This document shows positions 33,895 through 41,749 of a stretch of DNA of 64,000 bases, in pieces. Every line of letters starts with the position of its first letter. Position 1 is the stretch's first letter. Location of the stretch: the NCBI RefSeq assembly GCF_024213195.1, contig NZ_JANAVF010000002.1, positions 124,001 through 188,000 of the forward strand, written 5' to 3'. Below the pieces are notes generated by a model. That model saw nothing but the letters and a program-made list of their open reading frames with translations. It made no database searches and was not told the DNA's origin. The stretch is from Streptomyces sp. TBY4 (GTDB lineage: Bacteria > Actinomycetota > Actinomycetes > Streptomycetales > Streptomycetaceae). A program made the translations under genes and the position numbers.

Positions 33895-34596
33895 TCAGGC
33901 GGTGAAACGGCCCGTGGAGCGGATCTCCGGGAAATCGGTGAGCACGCCGTCCAGTTCGAGGGCCCGCGCCAGCCGCAGCCGCTCCAGCGTGTTGACCGTC
34001 CATCCCGTCACGCGCAGTCCGGCCTCGTGCGCCGCCTCCACGGTGTGCAGGCTGAGGTGGCCGATGTTGAGGGCCACCGTCTCGGCGCCCGCCAGGGCAG
34101 CCCGGGCGACGACCTCCCCGGCGTCCGCCGGGGTCTGGTTCGCGTAGAGCACCGTCCGTACGCCCGGCACCAGCCGGGCCGCTTCCACGAGCACCTCGTC
34201 GTGGAATGAGGCCACTTCCACCCGGCCGGTCAGATCGCCGCTCCTGAGCAGCTCCGCGAAGGTCCCGAGGGCGGCGAGGTCGTGGACCTGGATCCGGAGC
34301 GGGGCGCGGACCGCGTCGAGGACCTCGTCCAGGACCGGCACGTGCTCGCCGTCCCCGGCGTCCAGCTCGCGCAGTTCGGCCAGGGTCAGATCGGCCACGG
34401 CTCCCGAACCGTCGGTGGTCCGGTCCACCTCGGCGTCGTGCAGGACGACGAGTGCGCCGTCCTTGCTGAGCCGCACGTCCAGCGCGACGACGTCCATTCC
34501 GGAACGTTCCGCGCGGACGAACGACCGCAAGGTGTTCTCCGGTTCGACACCCATGACCCCGCGGTGCCCGATGGTGAGGAAAGTCAAGGTTCTCAT
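33895..34596 (-). CDS. Glycerophosphodiester phosphodiesterase family protein, altered active site
   Basis: The 233-residue TIM barrel begins IGHRGVMGVEPENTLRSF (His 11, PENT) and VVLHD (His 53), typical of GDPDs. But the usual metal glutamate before VALDV is alanine (A38; family E-x-D), and the later E-x-K pair in the IEIK segment reads RIQVHD (Q103, H105). Asp 40 and both histidines remain. GDPDs hydrolyse glycerophosphodiesters to glycerol-3-phosphate and an alcohol with a divalent metal. Loss of three ligands suggests an altered or absent activity. Start ATG at 34596. Confidence 0.82.
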   Translation of the reverse strand: MRTLTFLTIGHRGVMGVEPENTLRSFVRAERSGMDVVALDVRLSKDGALVVLHDAEVDRTTDGSGAVADLTLAELRELDAGDGEHVPVLDEVLDAVRAPLRIQVHDLAALGTFAELLRSGDLTGRVEVASFHDEVLVEAARLVPGVRTVLYANQTPADAGEVVARAALAGAETVALNIGHLSLHTVEAAHEAGLRVTGWTVNTLERLRLARALELDGVLTDFPEIRSTGRFTA

Positions 34597-34780
34597 CCTT
34601 CCGTCGACGGCGGCTCCCCGCGCGGTCGCGGTGTCCCGACCGGCCGCGCGCGATGTGAGGCGCATGCTAGTGCGCCCCGCGTGGGATGGAACCGCCTGTG
34701 CGGGGGGCTCCGCAACGCCGTCCGGCCGCTTCCCGACGGGCTCGCCGGGGGCCGGGAAGCCCCCGGCGCGGCCCGCGCGG

Positions 34781-35422
34781 TCACCCGGTGGTGGGCGCGT
34801 CCCCGCCGGATTGACGTTCCTGCGCGTGCGGGCCCCCGAGGCCTTCGAGGCCCTCGAGTCCGTCCAGATCCGCGAGCAGCGCCTGCGTCAGCTCCAGTTC
34901 GGCCAGGTGCTGGCGCTCGCTCCAGCGCAGGGCGAGCACCGGGAACGCCCAGTCCGGCTCGGTCGCCGCGTGCGCCATGGCCTCCCGTACGGAGGCCAAC
35001 TCCTCGGTGGTGCGCTCCAGATGCTCCGTCACCATGGCGCGGAGCCGCTCCGGCTCGGCCAGGTGCCCGAGCCAGACCCGCAGCAGCAGCCCGTGCTTGA
35101 GCACCGGGGGGCCCGCCTCGGAGACGTCCGAGGCCCAGCCGGCCAGCGCCTCGCGCCCGGCGGGGGTGATGCCGTAGCGGCGCTTGGCCCGCGCCTCCTC
35201 GGGCCCCGAGCGCACGGAGGCCGCGTAGCCGAGCTCCTCCAGGCGGCGCAGTTCGGCGTAGATCTGACTGATGGCCGGGGACCAGTAGAAGAAGCGCAGC
35301 GAGGAGTCCGCCCACTTCTTCAGCTCGTAGCCGGTCCGCTCCCCGGGGAAGGAGAGCAGGCCGAGAACGGCCCACGCGGTCGGTGGAAGCTCTTGCTTCT
35401 TCTGCTTCTGACTACTAGTCAT
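34781..35422 (-). CDS. PadR-family transcriptional regulator
   Basis: The 213-residue protein begins with a PadR winged helix: AWAVLGLLSFPGERTGYELKKW, then SQIYAELRRLEELGYA and RYGITPAGREALAGW. A C-terminal coiled-coil (dimerisation) follows in residues about 110-190. It is divergent from the LLM flavoenzyme, with only 49 bp between starts, so it probably regulates that gene and itself. The intervening DNA has ttcgaattgaa and an actagt-containing stretch just at its own start codon. Start ATG at 35422. Confidence 0.9.
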   Translation of the reverse strand: MTSSQKQKKQELPPTAWAVLGLLSFPGERTGYELKKWADSSLRFFYWSPAISQIYAELRRLEELGYAASVRSGPEEARAKRRYGITPAGREALAGWASDVSEAGPPVLKHGLLLRVWLGHLAEPERLRAMVTEHLERTTEELASVREAMAHAATEPDWAFPVLALRWSERQHLAELELTQALLADLDGLEGLEGLGGPHAQERQSGGDAPTTG

Positions 35423-35471
35423 ATTTCGAATTGAAGTGAGACCCGGCACGGGACGCGACCCTGGAGGCACC

Positions 35472-36599
35472 GTGAAATTCTCCGTCATCTTCGAGGCTCA
35501 ACTGACCGACCCGACCGTGGAGCGGGAGCACCAGGTCATCCGGGACTGCGTCGAGCAGGCCGTGCTCGCCGAGCAGATGGGGTTCGACCGGATCTGGGCC
35601 GTGGAGCACCACTCCCTGAAGTGGTACGCCCATATGTCCGCTCCCGAGATCTTCCTGACCTGGGTGGCGGCCCGGACCAACACCATACGCATCGGGCACG
35701 GCGTCGTGTGCATGCCCTTCGCCTTCAACCACCCGGTCCGGGTCGCCGAGCGGGCCGCCATGCTCGACCTGCTGTCCGGCGGGCGGGTCGACCTCGGGGC
35801 CGGGCGGGGCGGCACCGTGCAGGAGACCTCGCTGTGCGGGGTGGACAGGGACCGCACCACGGCGGAGGTGGAGGAGGCGCTGCGGATCATCGGCAAGGCC
35901 TGGCAGGAGGAGGAGCTGGAGTACCACGGGGAGCTCATCGACATCGATCCGCACCCGATCCTTCCGCGGCCCAGCCAGCGGCCCCATCCGCCGCTGTTCC
36001 TCGCGTGCAGCCGGGCCGAGACCCTGGTGCAGGCCGCGGAGCTGGGGGTCGGGGCGCTGGTGATGGGATTCGCCGGGCCGGAGTCCATCGCGGGGATGCG
36101 CTCCGTCTACGACGCCGCGATCGCGGGGCGGGACGGCGCCCGCTTCGTCTCGACCGCCGTCAACGACCACTTCTCCGTCCTCTGCCCGACGATCGTCCTC
36201 GACGACCCCGAGGAGGCCCGCAGGATCGGCATCCGGGGGCAGCGGTTCTTCGCGCAGTCCATCGGCCACTGGTACGGCGGGGCGGGGGTGCCGGACGAGG
36301 CGGTGGTCGCGGGCGCCGACGAGGGTGCGGAGATGCGCAGGGCGGCCGAGCAGGTGGTGGCCCGGCTGAACGAACAGGACATCCCGGTACGGCCCACCGC
36401 GACGGCCACCTTCAACGCGGACCACGCCTACGGGAGCGCGGACGAGGCGATCGCGTACGTGGAGCGGCTGCGGGAGGCGGGGGCCGACGAGATCATGTGC
36501 CTGATCCAGATGGGCACCGTGCCGCAGGAAGCCTGCCTGGAGACCCTGCGGCAGTGGGGCGAGAAGGTCATCCCGCACTTCGCGCACCAGCGGGCGTAG
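35472..36599 (+). CDS. LLM-class flavin-dependent oxidoreductase
   Basis: The 375-residue protein belongs to the luciferase-like monooxygenase family (TIM barrel). Features are AEQMGFDRIWAVEHHSLKWY, TNTIRIGHGVVCMPF, LLSGGRVDLGAGRGG, and a late FACSRAETL-like FLACSRAETLVQAAELGVG stretch. It uses FMN or F420 to oxidise a small organic substrate. The GTG at 35472 follows ggagg. A hydrolase gene starts 11 bp later on the same strand, so they form an operon controlled from the PadR region. Substrate unknown. Confidence 0.92.
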   Translation: MKFSVIFEAQLTDPTVEREHQVIRDCVEQAVLAEQMGFDRIWAVEHHSLKWYAHMSAPEIFLTWVAARTNTIRIGHGVVCMPFAFNHPVRVAERAAMLDLLSGGRVDLGAGRGGTVQETSLCGVDRDRTTAEVEEALRIIGKAWQEEELEYHGELIDIDPHPILPRPSQRPHPPLFLACSRAETLVQAAELGVGALVMGFAGPESIAGMRSVYDAAIAGRDGARFVSTAVNDHFSVLCPTIVLDDPEEARRIGIRGQRFFAQSIGHWYGGAGVPDEAVVAGADEGAEMRRAAEQVVARLNEQDIPVRPTATATFNADHAYGSADEAIAYVERLREAGADEIMCLIQMGTVPQEACLETLRQWGEKVIPHFAHQRA

Positions 36600-36610
36600 G
36601 GACCGGCGCC

Positions 36611-37714
36611 GTGACGGACGAGACCACTGGGACGGACGAGACTGCTAGGACGGATCAGACCGCCGGGACGAATGAGGCCGGTGTGGCGGACGCGGCTGCC
36701 CTGATGGGGGAGGCCGCCGGCTCCGACCGGCTCGATCCCGCCGCGCGTCCCTACGCCGATGCCCTGGCCGCCCTCTTCCCCGACCTCGGGGGGCGCGTCA
36801 CCGACGCGGACGAGGCCCGCCGGATCCTCGCCGCCGTGCCCGCGACGGCCCGGCCGCAGGTCGTGGGGGCCGTGGAGGACCGGGAGGTCCCCGGGCCGGC
36901 CGGAGCGCCGCCGGTCCCCGTACGCGTCTACTACCCGGACCCGGAGCGGTGGCAGGGCTCCCGCCCGACCGTGGTGTTCTGCCACGGCGGCGGCTGGGTC
37001 CTGGGCGACCTCGACACCTACGACGCCACCGCGCGGGCGCTCTGCCGGGCCTCCGGCGCCGTCCTGGTCTCCGTGGACTACCGGCGGGCGCCCGAGGCCC
37101 GCTTCCCCGCCGCCGTCCACGACGCGTACGCCGCCCTGCGCTGGGCCGGCGCGCACCTCGACGAGCTCGGCGGGGACCCGGACGCGCTGGTGGTGGCCGG
37201 GGACAGCGCCGGCGGGAACCTCGCCGCCGCCTGCGCGCAGCTGGCGCGGGACGACCCCGCGTACGGCGACCCCGCCCTCGCGCTCCAGGTGCTGATCTAC
37301 CCGTGCCTGGACGCCGCCCAGGACACCGGGTCCTACCGGAGCAACGCCGAGGGGTACTTCCTGACGGCGGCGCACCTGCGCTGGTTCTGGGAGCAGTACC
37401 TCGGCCCCGGCGGCGACGGCGGGAACCCGCTGGCCTCCCCGCTCGCCGGGGACCCCCGGGGGCTGCCGCCCGCGTACGTGGTGGTCGCCGGGTGCGATCC
37501 GCTGCGGGACGAGGGGGAGGCGTACCACCACCGGCTGCTCGGGGCCGGGGGCCGTTCGGCCCTTGACTCCCATCCGGGGATGTTCCACGGATTCCTCGCG
37601 CTGGCCGGAGTGCTGCCCGAGGCCCGCCGGGCCTTGGCGCGACTGGGCGAAGTCATCGACTCCACGCATACGAACGGGAAGACTTCCGGTGAAACCGGGG
37701 GTGACGCAGGATAA
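36611..37714 (+). CDS. Alpha/beta hydrolase, HSL-type esterase, with repetitive N-terminal tail
   Basis: The 367-residue protein has the HSL-family oxyanion motif VVFCHGGGWVLGDLDTYD and the nucleophile elbow VVAGDSAGGNLAAAC, with acid and base near CDPLRDEGEAYHHRLL and HPGMFHGF. It hydrolyses carboxyl esters or lactones in the cytoplasm. Before the hydrolase domain is a tail of three T-D-E-T-x-G hexapeptide units encoded by an 18-bp DNA repeat at about 36614-36670; an ATG at 36703 would remove it. The gene follows the LLM oxygenase by 11 bp, and such pairs often convert a substrate to an ester and then open it; this is inference. Confidence 0.9.
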   Translation: MTDETTGTDETARTDQTAGTNEAGVADAAALMGEAAGSDRLDPAARPYADALAALFPDLGGRVTDADEARRILAAVPATARPQVVGAVEDREVPGPAGAPPVPVRVYYPDPERWQGSRPTVVFCHGGGWVLGDLDTYDATARALCRASGAVLVSVDYRRAPEARFPAAVHDAYAALRWAGAHLDELGGDPDALVVAGDSAGGNLAAACAQLARDDPAYGDPALALQVLIYPCLDAAQDTGSYRSNAEGYFLTAAHLRWFWEQYLGPGGDGGNPLASPLAGDPRGLPPAYVVVAGCDPLRDEGEAYHHRLLGAGGRSALDSHPGMFHGFLALAGVLPEARRALARLGEVIDSTHTNGKTSGETGGDAG

Positions 37715-37730
37715 TTTCCCGGATCTCCTC

Positions 37731-37760
37731 TTGAGCGGAAGAGCCTCTCACGCTTACGCT
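37731..37760 (+). promoter_or_regulatory. Candidate housekeeping promoter of the DUF6421 operon
   Basis: TTGAGC (37731-37736) and TACGCT (37755-37760) are separated by 18 bp and lie 35 bp before the DUF6421 ATG, resembling a HrdB-type promoter (TTGACn-n16/18-TAnnnT). The SD tggaggaa follows at a good distance. Confidence 0.45.
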
Positions 37761-37795
37761 GTGGCGACGTGAGGTTCTCCTGTGGAGGAAGTGAC

Positions 37796-39208
37796 ATGAC
37801 GGAAACTCTTGTGCCGGGTATCGGCGGTGCCGTGATAACCGCCGGTGGACGGGTGGTCGACCACCCGGCGTGGCCCGAGCTCAAGGCCGCCGTGGAGGAG
37901 ATCCGGCCGTGGCAGTCGGCCGACGGCTCCATCGACTTCGAGATCGAGGGGGCGCACATCCGTGCCGCCGCCCCGGCCGCGGTCGAGCGCGTGATCGCGG
38001 GCATCGAGGCCCTCTCGCCGCTGCTGCCGCACGCGGCCGCGTACCACCAGGCCCTCGTCGCGGACCTGCGCAAGTGGGCCGACGGCGGCTTCGGCGTGCC
38101 GGACTTCCTCGACTCCCTGCTCGCCTTCGCGCCCGCCGCGGAGCGCGCCGACGGGCTGCAGCACCTCGTGGTCTTCCCGATGTACACGCAGAACGGCAAC
38201 CCGGACCGCAACCTCGAAGCCGTCGTGCTGAAGATGGTGTGGCCCGAGTGGCTCTCCGAGCTGGAGCGCACCCGGTACGACAACCCGCTCTTCCTCGGCA
38301 TCACCTTCGAGGACTTCACCCCGGGCTACGACACGCACTCCGCCGTGCTCTTCCCGGAGACCATCGCGGTGCGCGAGGCCCCCGAGCGCTTCACCTGGGG
38401 CGGCATCTTCTGCGACCGCGAGGCCGCCCGCTACCGCAAGGTCACCGAGGCCGCCGTGGACATCCTGGGCATCGAACTGCCCGAGGACATCGCCCGGATG
38501 GTCGAGGACCAGGAGCGCTGCGAGAAGGCCTTCGTCCTGTGGGACATGGTCCACGACCGCACCCACAGCCACGGCGACCTGCCGTTCGACCCCTTCATGA
38601 TCAAGCAGCGCCAGCCGTTCTGGATGTACGGCCTCGAAGAGCTGCGCTGCGACCTCACCGCCTTCAAGGAGGCCGTGAAGCTGGAGTCCGAGGGCAACGA
38701 GCACGGCCGCGACGTGCAGTACGCCGTCCTCTTCGACCGGATGTTCCGCTTCCCGGTCTCCGGCGACCGCACCCGCAACTACGACGGCCTCGGCGGCCAG
38801 CTCCTCTTCGCGTACCTCCACAAGCACGACGTCGTGCGCTGGACGGACAACAAGCTGAAGATCGACTGGATGCGCGCCCCGCAGGTCACCAACCAGCTGT
38901 GCGCCGAGATCGAGGACCTGTACCGGGCCGGCATCGACCGCCCGAAGCTCGTCCACTGGTTCAAGGCGTACGACCTGGTCGCCGAGTACCTCGCCCCCCA
39001 CCCGGGCTCCAAGTGGGCCAAGGGCCCCGACGCCCTCGACCTGACGCAGCCGCCCCGCAAGCTCGTGGACGACGTGCTTCCGGACGAGTTTCCGCTGAGC
39101 ATGTTCTATGAGGCCCTGGCCAAGAAGCTCAAGGGCGTGATCGCCTCGACCAAGGGCATCACGGCAGGGAACGCCGCGGACCGCGAGGCCGCGCGGGTCG
39201 CCGCGTGA
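37796..39208 (+). CDS. DUF6421 family protein
   Basis: The 470-residue cytoplasmic protein has no signal peptide, membrane segment or recognised catalytic motif. Conserved-looking blocks are YTQNGNPDRNLEAVVLKMVW, LWDMVHDRTHSHGDLPFDPF (an HDRTHSHG histidine cluster) and KIDWMRAPQVTNQLCAEIED. The HD/HxH cluster could bind a metal, an idea only. The ATG at 37796 follows tggaggaa. It heads a tight operon with an SDR and a threonine aldolase. Streptomycete genomes carry this family; no biochemical function is known to me. Confidence 0.85.
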   Translation: MTETLVPGIGGAVITAGGRVVDHPAWPELKAAVEEIRPWQSADGSIDFEIEGAHIRAAAPAAVERVIAGIEALSPLLPHAAAYHQALVADLRKWADGGFGVPDFLDSLLAFAPAAERADGLQHLVVFPMYTQNGNPDRNLEAVVLKMVWPEWLSELERTRYDNPLFLGITFEDFTPGYDTHSAVLFPETIAVREAPERFTWGGIFCDREAARYRKVTEAAVDILGIELPEDIARMVEDQERCEKAFVLWDMVHDRTHSHGDLPFDPFMIKQRQPFWMYGLEELRCDLTAFKEAVKLESEGNEHGRDVQYAVLFDRMFRFPVSGDRTRNYDGLGGQLLFAYLHKHDVVRWTDNKLKIDWMRAPQVTNQLCAEIEDLYRAGIDRPKLVHWFKAYDLVAEYLAPHPGSKWAKGPDALDLTQPPRKLVDDVLPDEFPLSMFYEALAKKLKGVIASTKGITAGNAADREAARVAA

Positions 39209-39234
39209 GCGCTCGCCCACAGGAGGCTGCACAG

Positions 39235-39996
39235 ATGAACGGCTCCGGTAACGGGAACGGGAAGCTCCACGGGGCGGTAGTGGCGGTGGCGGGGGCCGGC
39301 GGGCCCGCCGGCCGCGCCACCCTGCTCCGGCTCGCCGAGGCGGGAGCCGTGGTCGTCGCCTCCGACGCCGACGCGGCCCGGCTCGCGGAGGCGGTGGACG
39401 CCGCGCGCTACGCCCACGGCGGCGCCACCATCACCGGCGACACCGTCGACCTGCTCGACCTGGAGGCCACCAAGGCCTGGGCCGAGCAGACCGAGAAGGA
39501 GTTCGGCCGCATCGACGGCCTGGTCCACCTCGTCGGCGGCTGGCGCGGCAGCAAGACCTTCACCGATGTCGACCTCGCGGACTGGGACTTCCTGGAGAAG
39601 CTCCTCATCCGCACCGTCCAGCACACCTCGCTCGCCTTCCACGACGGACTGCTGCGCAGCGACCGCGGGCGCTACGTGCTGGTCAGCCAGTCCGGCGCGC
39701 ACAAGCCGGTCGCCAACAACGCCGCGTACAACGCCGGCAAGGCGGCCGCCGAGGCCTGGACGCTCTCGATGGCGGATTCCTTCCGCAAGGCGGGTGGCGA
39801 GGACGGTCCGGGCGCCGCGGCTGCGATCCTGGTGATCAAGGCATTGGTGCACGACGCGATGCGCGCCGAGCGTCCCACTGCGAAGTTCGCGGGCTTCACC
39901 GACGTCGAGGAGCTGGCCGAGGCCATCGCCGGTGTCTGGGAGCGGCCCGCCACGGATGTGAACGGACAGCGCCTGTGGCTCACCCCCCAACCGTGA
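39235..39996 (+). CDS. Short-chain dehydrogenase/reductase, DUF6421-linked
   Basis: The 253-residue protein has an SDR fold with a glycine-rich cofactor motif AGAGGPAGRATLLRLAEAG and a catalytic region SQSGAHKPVANNAAYNAGKAA (Y-x3-K, serine upstream). VHLVGGWRGSKTF is the NNAG-like segment with altered glycine pattern. The SDR probably reduces or oxidises a carbonyl group with NAD(P). The SD aggagg precedes the ATG at 39235. It sits 26 bp after DUF6421 and directly before the aldolase. Confidence 0.9.
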   Translation: MNGSGNGNGKLHGAVVAVAGAGGPAGRATLLRLAEAGAVVVASDADAARLAEAVDAARYAHGGATITGDTVDLLDLEATKAWAEQTEKEFGRIDGLVHLVGGWRGSKTFTDVDLADWDFLEKLLIRTVQHTSLAFHDGLLRSDRGRYVLVSQSGAHKPVANNAAYNAGKAAAEAWTLSMADSFRKAGGEDGPGAAAAILVIKALVHDAMRAERPTAKFAGFTDVEELAEAIAGVWERPATDVNGQRLWLTPQP

Positions 39997-40007
39997 AGAA
40001 AGGCGCC

Positions 40008-41096
40008 GTGAAGACCGCGATACGCAAGTCCGCGGCGAAGACCGACGCCCGCCGGCACCACGACCCGGCGGTGCGCGGGTTCGCGAGCGACAACTACGCC
40101 GGGGTGCACCCGGAGATCCTCGCGGCCATCGCGCTCGCCAACGGCGGCCACCAGGTCTCCTACGGAGACGACGAGTACACCGAACACCTGCAGTCGGTGT
40201 TCCGCGGCCACTTCGGCCCGCACGCCGAGGCCTACCCGGTCTTCAACGGCACCGGCGCCAACGTGACGGCCCTGCAGGCCCTCACCGACCGCTGGGGCGC
40301 CGTGATCTGCGCCGAGACGGCGCACATCAACGTCGACGAGGGCGGCGCGCCCGAGCGGATGGCGGGCCTCAAGCTGCTCACCGTCCCCACGCCGGACGGC
40401 AAGCTCACTCCCGAGCTCATCGACCGGCAGGCCTGGGGCTGGGAGGACGAGCACCGGGCCATGCCGCAGGTGGTCTCGATCACCCAGAACACGGAGCTCG
40501 GCACGGTCTACACCGTGGACGAGGTCCGTGCCATCTGCGAGCACGCGCACGCCAAGGGGATGAAGGTCCACCTCGACGGCGCCCGGATCGCCAACGCCGC
40601 GGCCTCGCTCGACGTGCCGATGCGCAGCTTCACCAACGCCGTCGGCGTGGACGTGCTGTCCTACGGCGGCACCAAGAACGGAATGATGGCCGGCGAGGCC
40701 GTCGTCGTGCTGAACCCGGACTCCGTCCGGCAGATGAAGCACATCCGCAAGATGTCGATGCAGCTCGCCTCCAAGATGCGTTTCGTATCGGTGCAGCTCG
40801 AAGCGCTCCTCGCGAAGGACCTGTGGCTGCGCAACGCCCGCCACGCCAACGCGATGGCGCAGCGGCTGGCGGCCGGGGTGCGCGAGACCGACGGGGTGGA
40901 GATCCTCTACCCGGTGCAGGCCAATGCCGTGTTCGCGCGGCTCCCGCACGAGGTCACGCGACGGCTCCAGGAGCGCTACCGCTTCTACTTCTGGGACGAG
41001 ATCGCGGGCGACGTCCGGTGGATGTGCAGCTACGACACCCAGGAGGAGGACGTGGACGGCTTCCTCCAGGCCCTCAAGGAAGAGCTGGCCCGCTAG
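40008..41096 (+). CDS. PLP-dependent threonine aldolase family protein
   Basis: The 362-residue protein is a fold-type I PLP enzyme of the beta-eliminating lyase/threonine aldolase type. It shows FASDNYAGVHPEIL, the NGTGANVTALQAL cofactor loop, KVHLDGARIANAA and the lysine motif VLSYGGTKNGMMAGEAVV. It cleaves 3-hydroxy amino acids such as threonine to glycine and an aldehyde. The GTG at 40008 has agaaagg just upstream; GTG at 39993 overlaps the SDR stop, and 39975 is also open. With the SDR and DUF6421 it may process an amino-acid-derived metabolite. Confidence 0.9.
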   Translation: MKTAIRKSAAKTDARRHHDPAVRGFASDNYAGVHPEILAAIALANGGHQVSYGDDEYTEHLQSVFRGHFGPHAEAYPVFNGTGANVTALQALTDRWGAVICAETAHINVDEGGAPERMAGLKLLTVPTPDGKLTPELIDRQAWGWEDEHRAMPQVVSITQNTELGTVYTVDEVRAICEHAHAKGMKVHLDGARIANAAASLDVPMRSFTNAVGVDVLSYGGTKNGMMAGEAVVVLNPDSVRQMKHIRKMSMQLASKMRFVSVQLEALLAKDLWLRNARHANAMAQRLAAGVRETDGVEILYPVQANAVFARLPHEVTRRLQERYRFYFWDEIAGDVRWMCSYDTQEEDVDGFLQALKEELAR

Positions 41097-41133
41097 CCCT
41101 CCATAAATCTATAGGCATGCAGCCTCACGCATG

Positions 41134-41173
41134 AGTATGCTCCTGGATCATGGAATTGATCCAGGAGCATACT
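41134..41173. promoter_or_regulatory. Perfect 17-bp inverted repeat across the start codon of the transglutaminase-like gene
   Basis: agtatgctcctggatca (41134-41150) and its exact reverse complement (41157-41173) enclose a 6-bp loop, tggaat. The ATG at 41150-41152 sits at the end of the left arm and loop edge, and the right arm encodes codons 3-8. Transcribed, it would form a strong hairpin over the translation start; as DNA it is a 40-bp operator-sized palindrome. Confidence 0.8.
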
Positions 41174-41749
41174 GACATGGCCGCCTACCTGGCCGCGGAC
41201 GATGTGGTCGATCACGGCCATCCGCTGGTCCAGGAGACCGCCGACGCCCTGTGGGCCGCCACGGGCGATGCATATTCATACGCCAAAGTGGCCTTCGAGT
41301 TCGTCCGGGACGCCATCCCGCACACCGCCGACTCCGGGGACGACCGCGTCGCGTGGCGCGCCTCCGACGTCCTGGCCACGCGCAACGGCATCTGCTATGC
41401 CAAGTCCCACGCGCTGACCGCGCTGCTGCGCGCCCGGGGCATCCCGGCGGGCCTCTGCTACCAGCGCCTCGCCGACGACGACGGATCGAACCCGGTCCTC
41501 CACGGCCTCGTCGCGCTGCGCCTGCCCGGCGCCGGGGACTGGTCCCGGGTGGACCCCCGGGGCAACAAGCCCGGAGTGGACGCCCAGTTCATCCTGGACC
41601 GCGAGCAACTCGCCTTCCCCGTACGCCCGGAGCTCGGCGAGATCGACTACCCGGAGCTGTACGCGTCCGCGCACCCGGCCGCGCTCAAGGCGCTCCAGGA
41701 GTCCGCGGACCGGACGCAGTTGTGGCGGAACCTTCCCTCGGGTCTCTAG
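41150..41749 (+). CDS. Transglutaminase-like cysteine peptidase-fold protein
   Basis: The 199-residue protein has the transglutaminase-like catalytic triad: Cys 82 in NGICYAKSHALTALLRARG, His 118 in VLHGLVAL and Asp 135 in SRVDPRGNK. It begins MELIQEHTDMAAYLAADD and includes HPLVQETADAL. Such proteins may be peptidases or crosslinkers; the biological substrate is unknown. There is no signal peptide. A 17-bp perfect inverted repeat covers the start, and an aggag inside its right arm could serve the internal ATG at 41177 (residue 10). The 3' end overlaps the convergent MFS gene by 65 bp. Confidence 0.88.
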   Translation: MELIQEHTDMAAYLAADDVVDHGHPLVQETADALWAATGDAYSYAKVAFEFVRDAIPHTADSGDDRVAWRASDVLATRNGICYAKSHALTALLRARGIPAGLCYQRLADDDGSNPVLHGLVALRLPGAGDWSRVDPRGNKPGVDAQFILDREQLAFPVRPELGEIDYPELYASAHPAALKALQESADRTQLWRNLPSGL

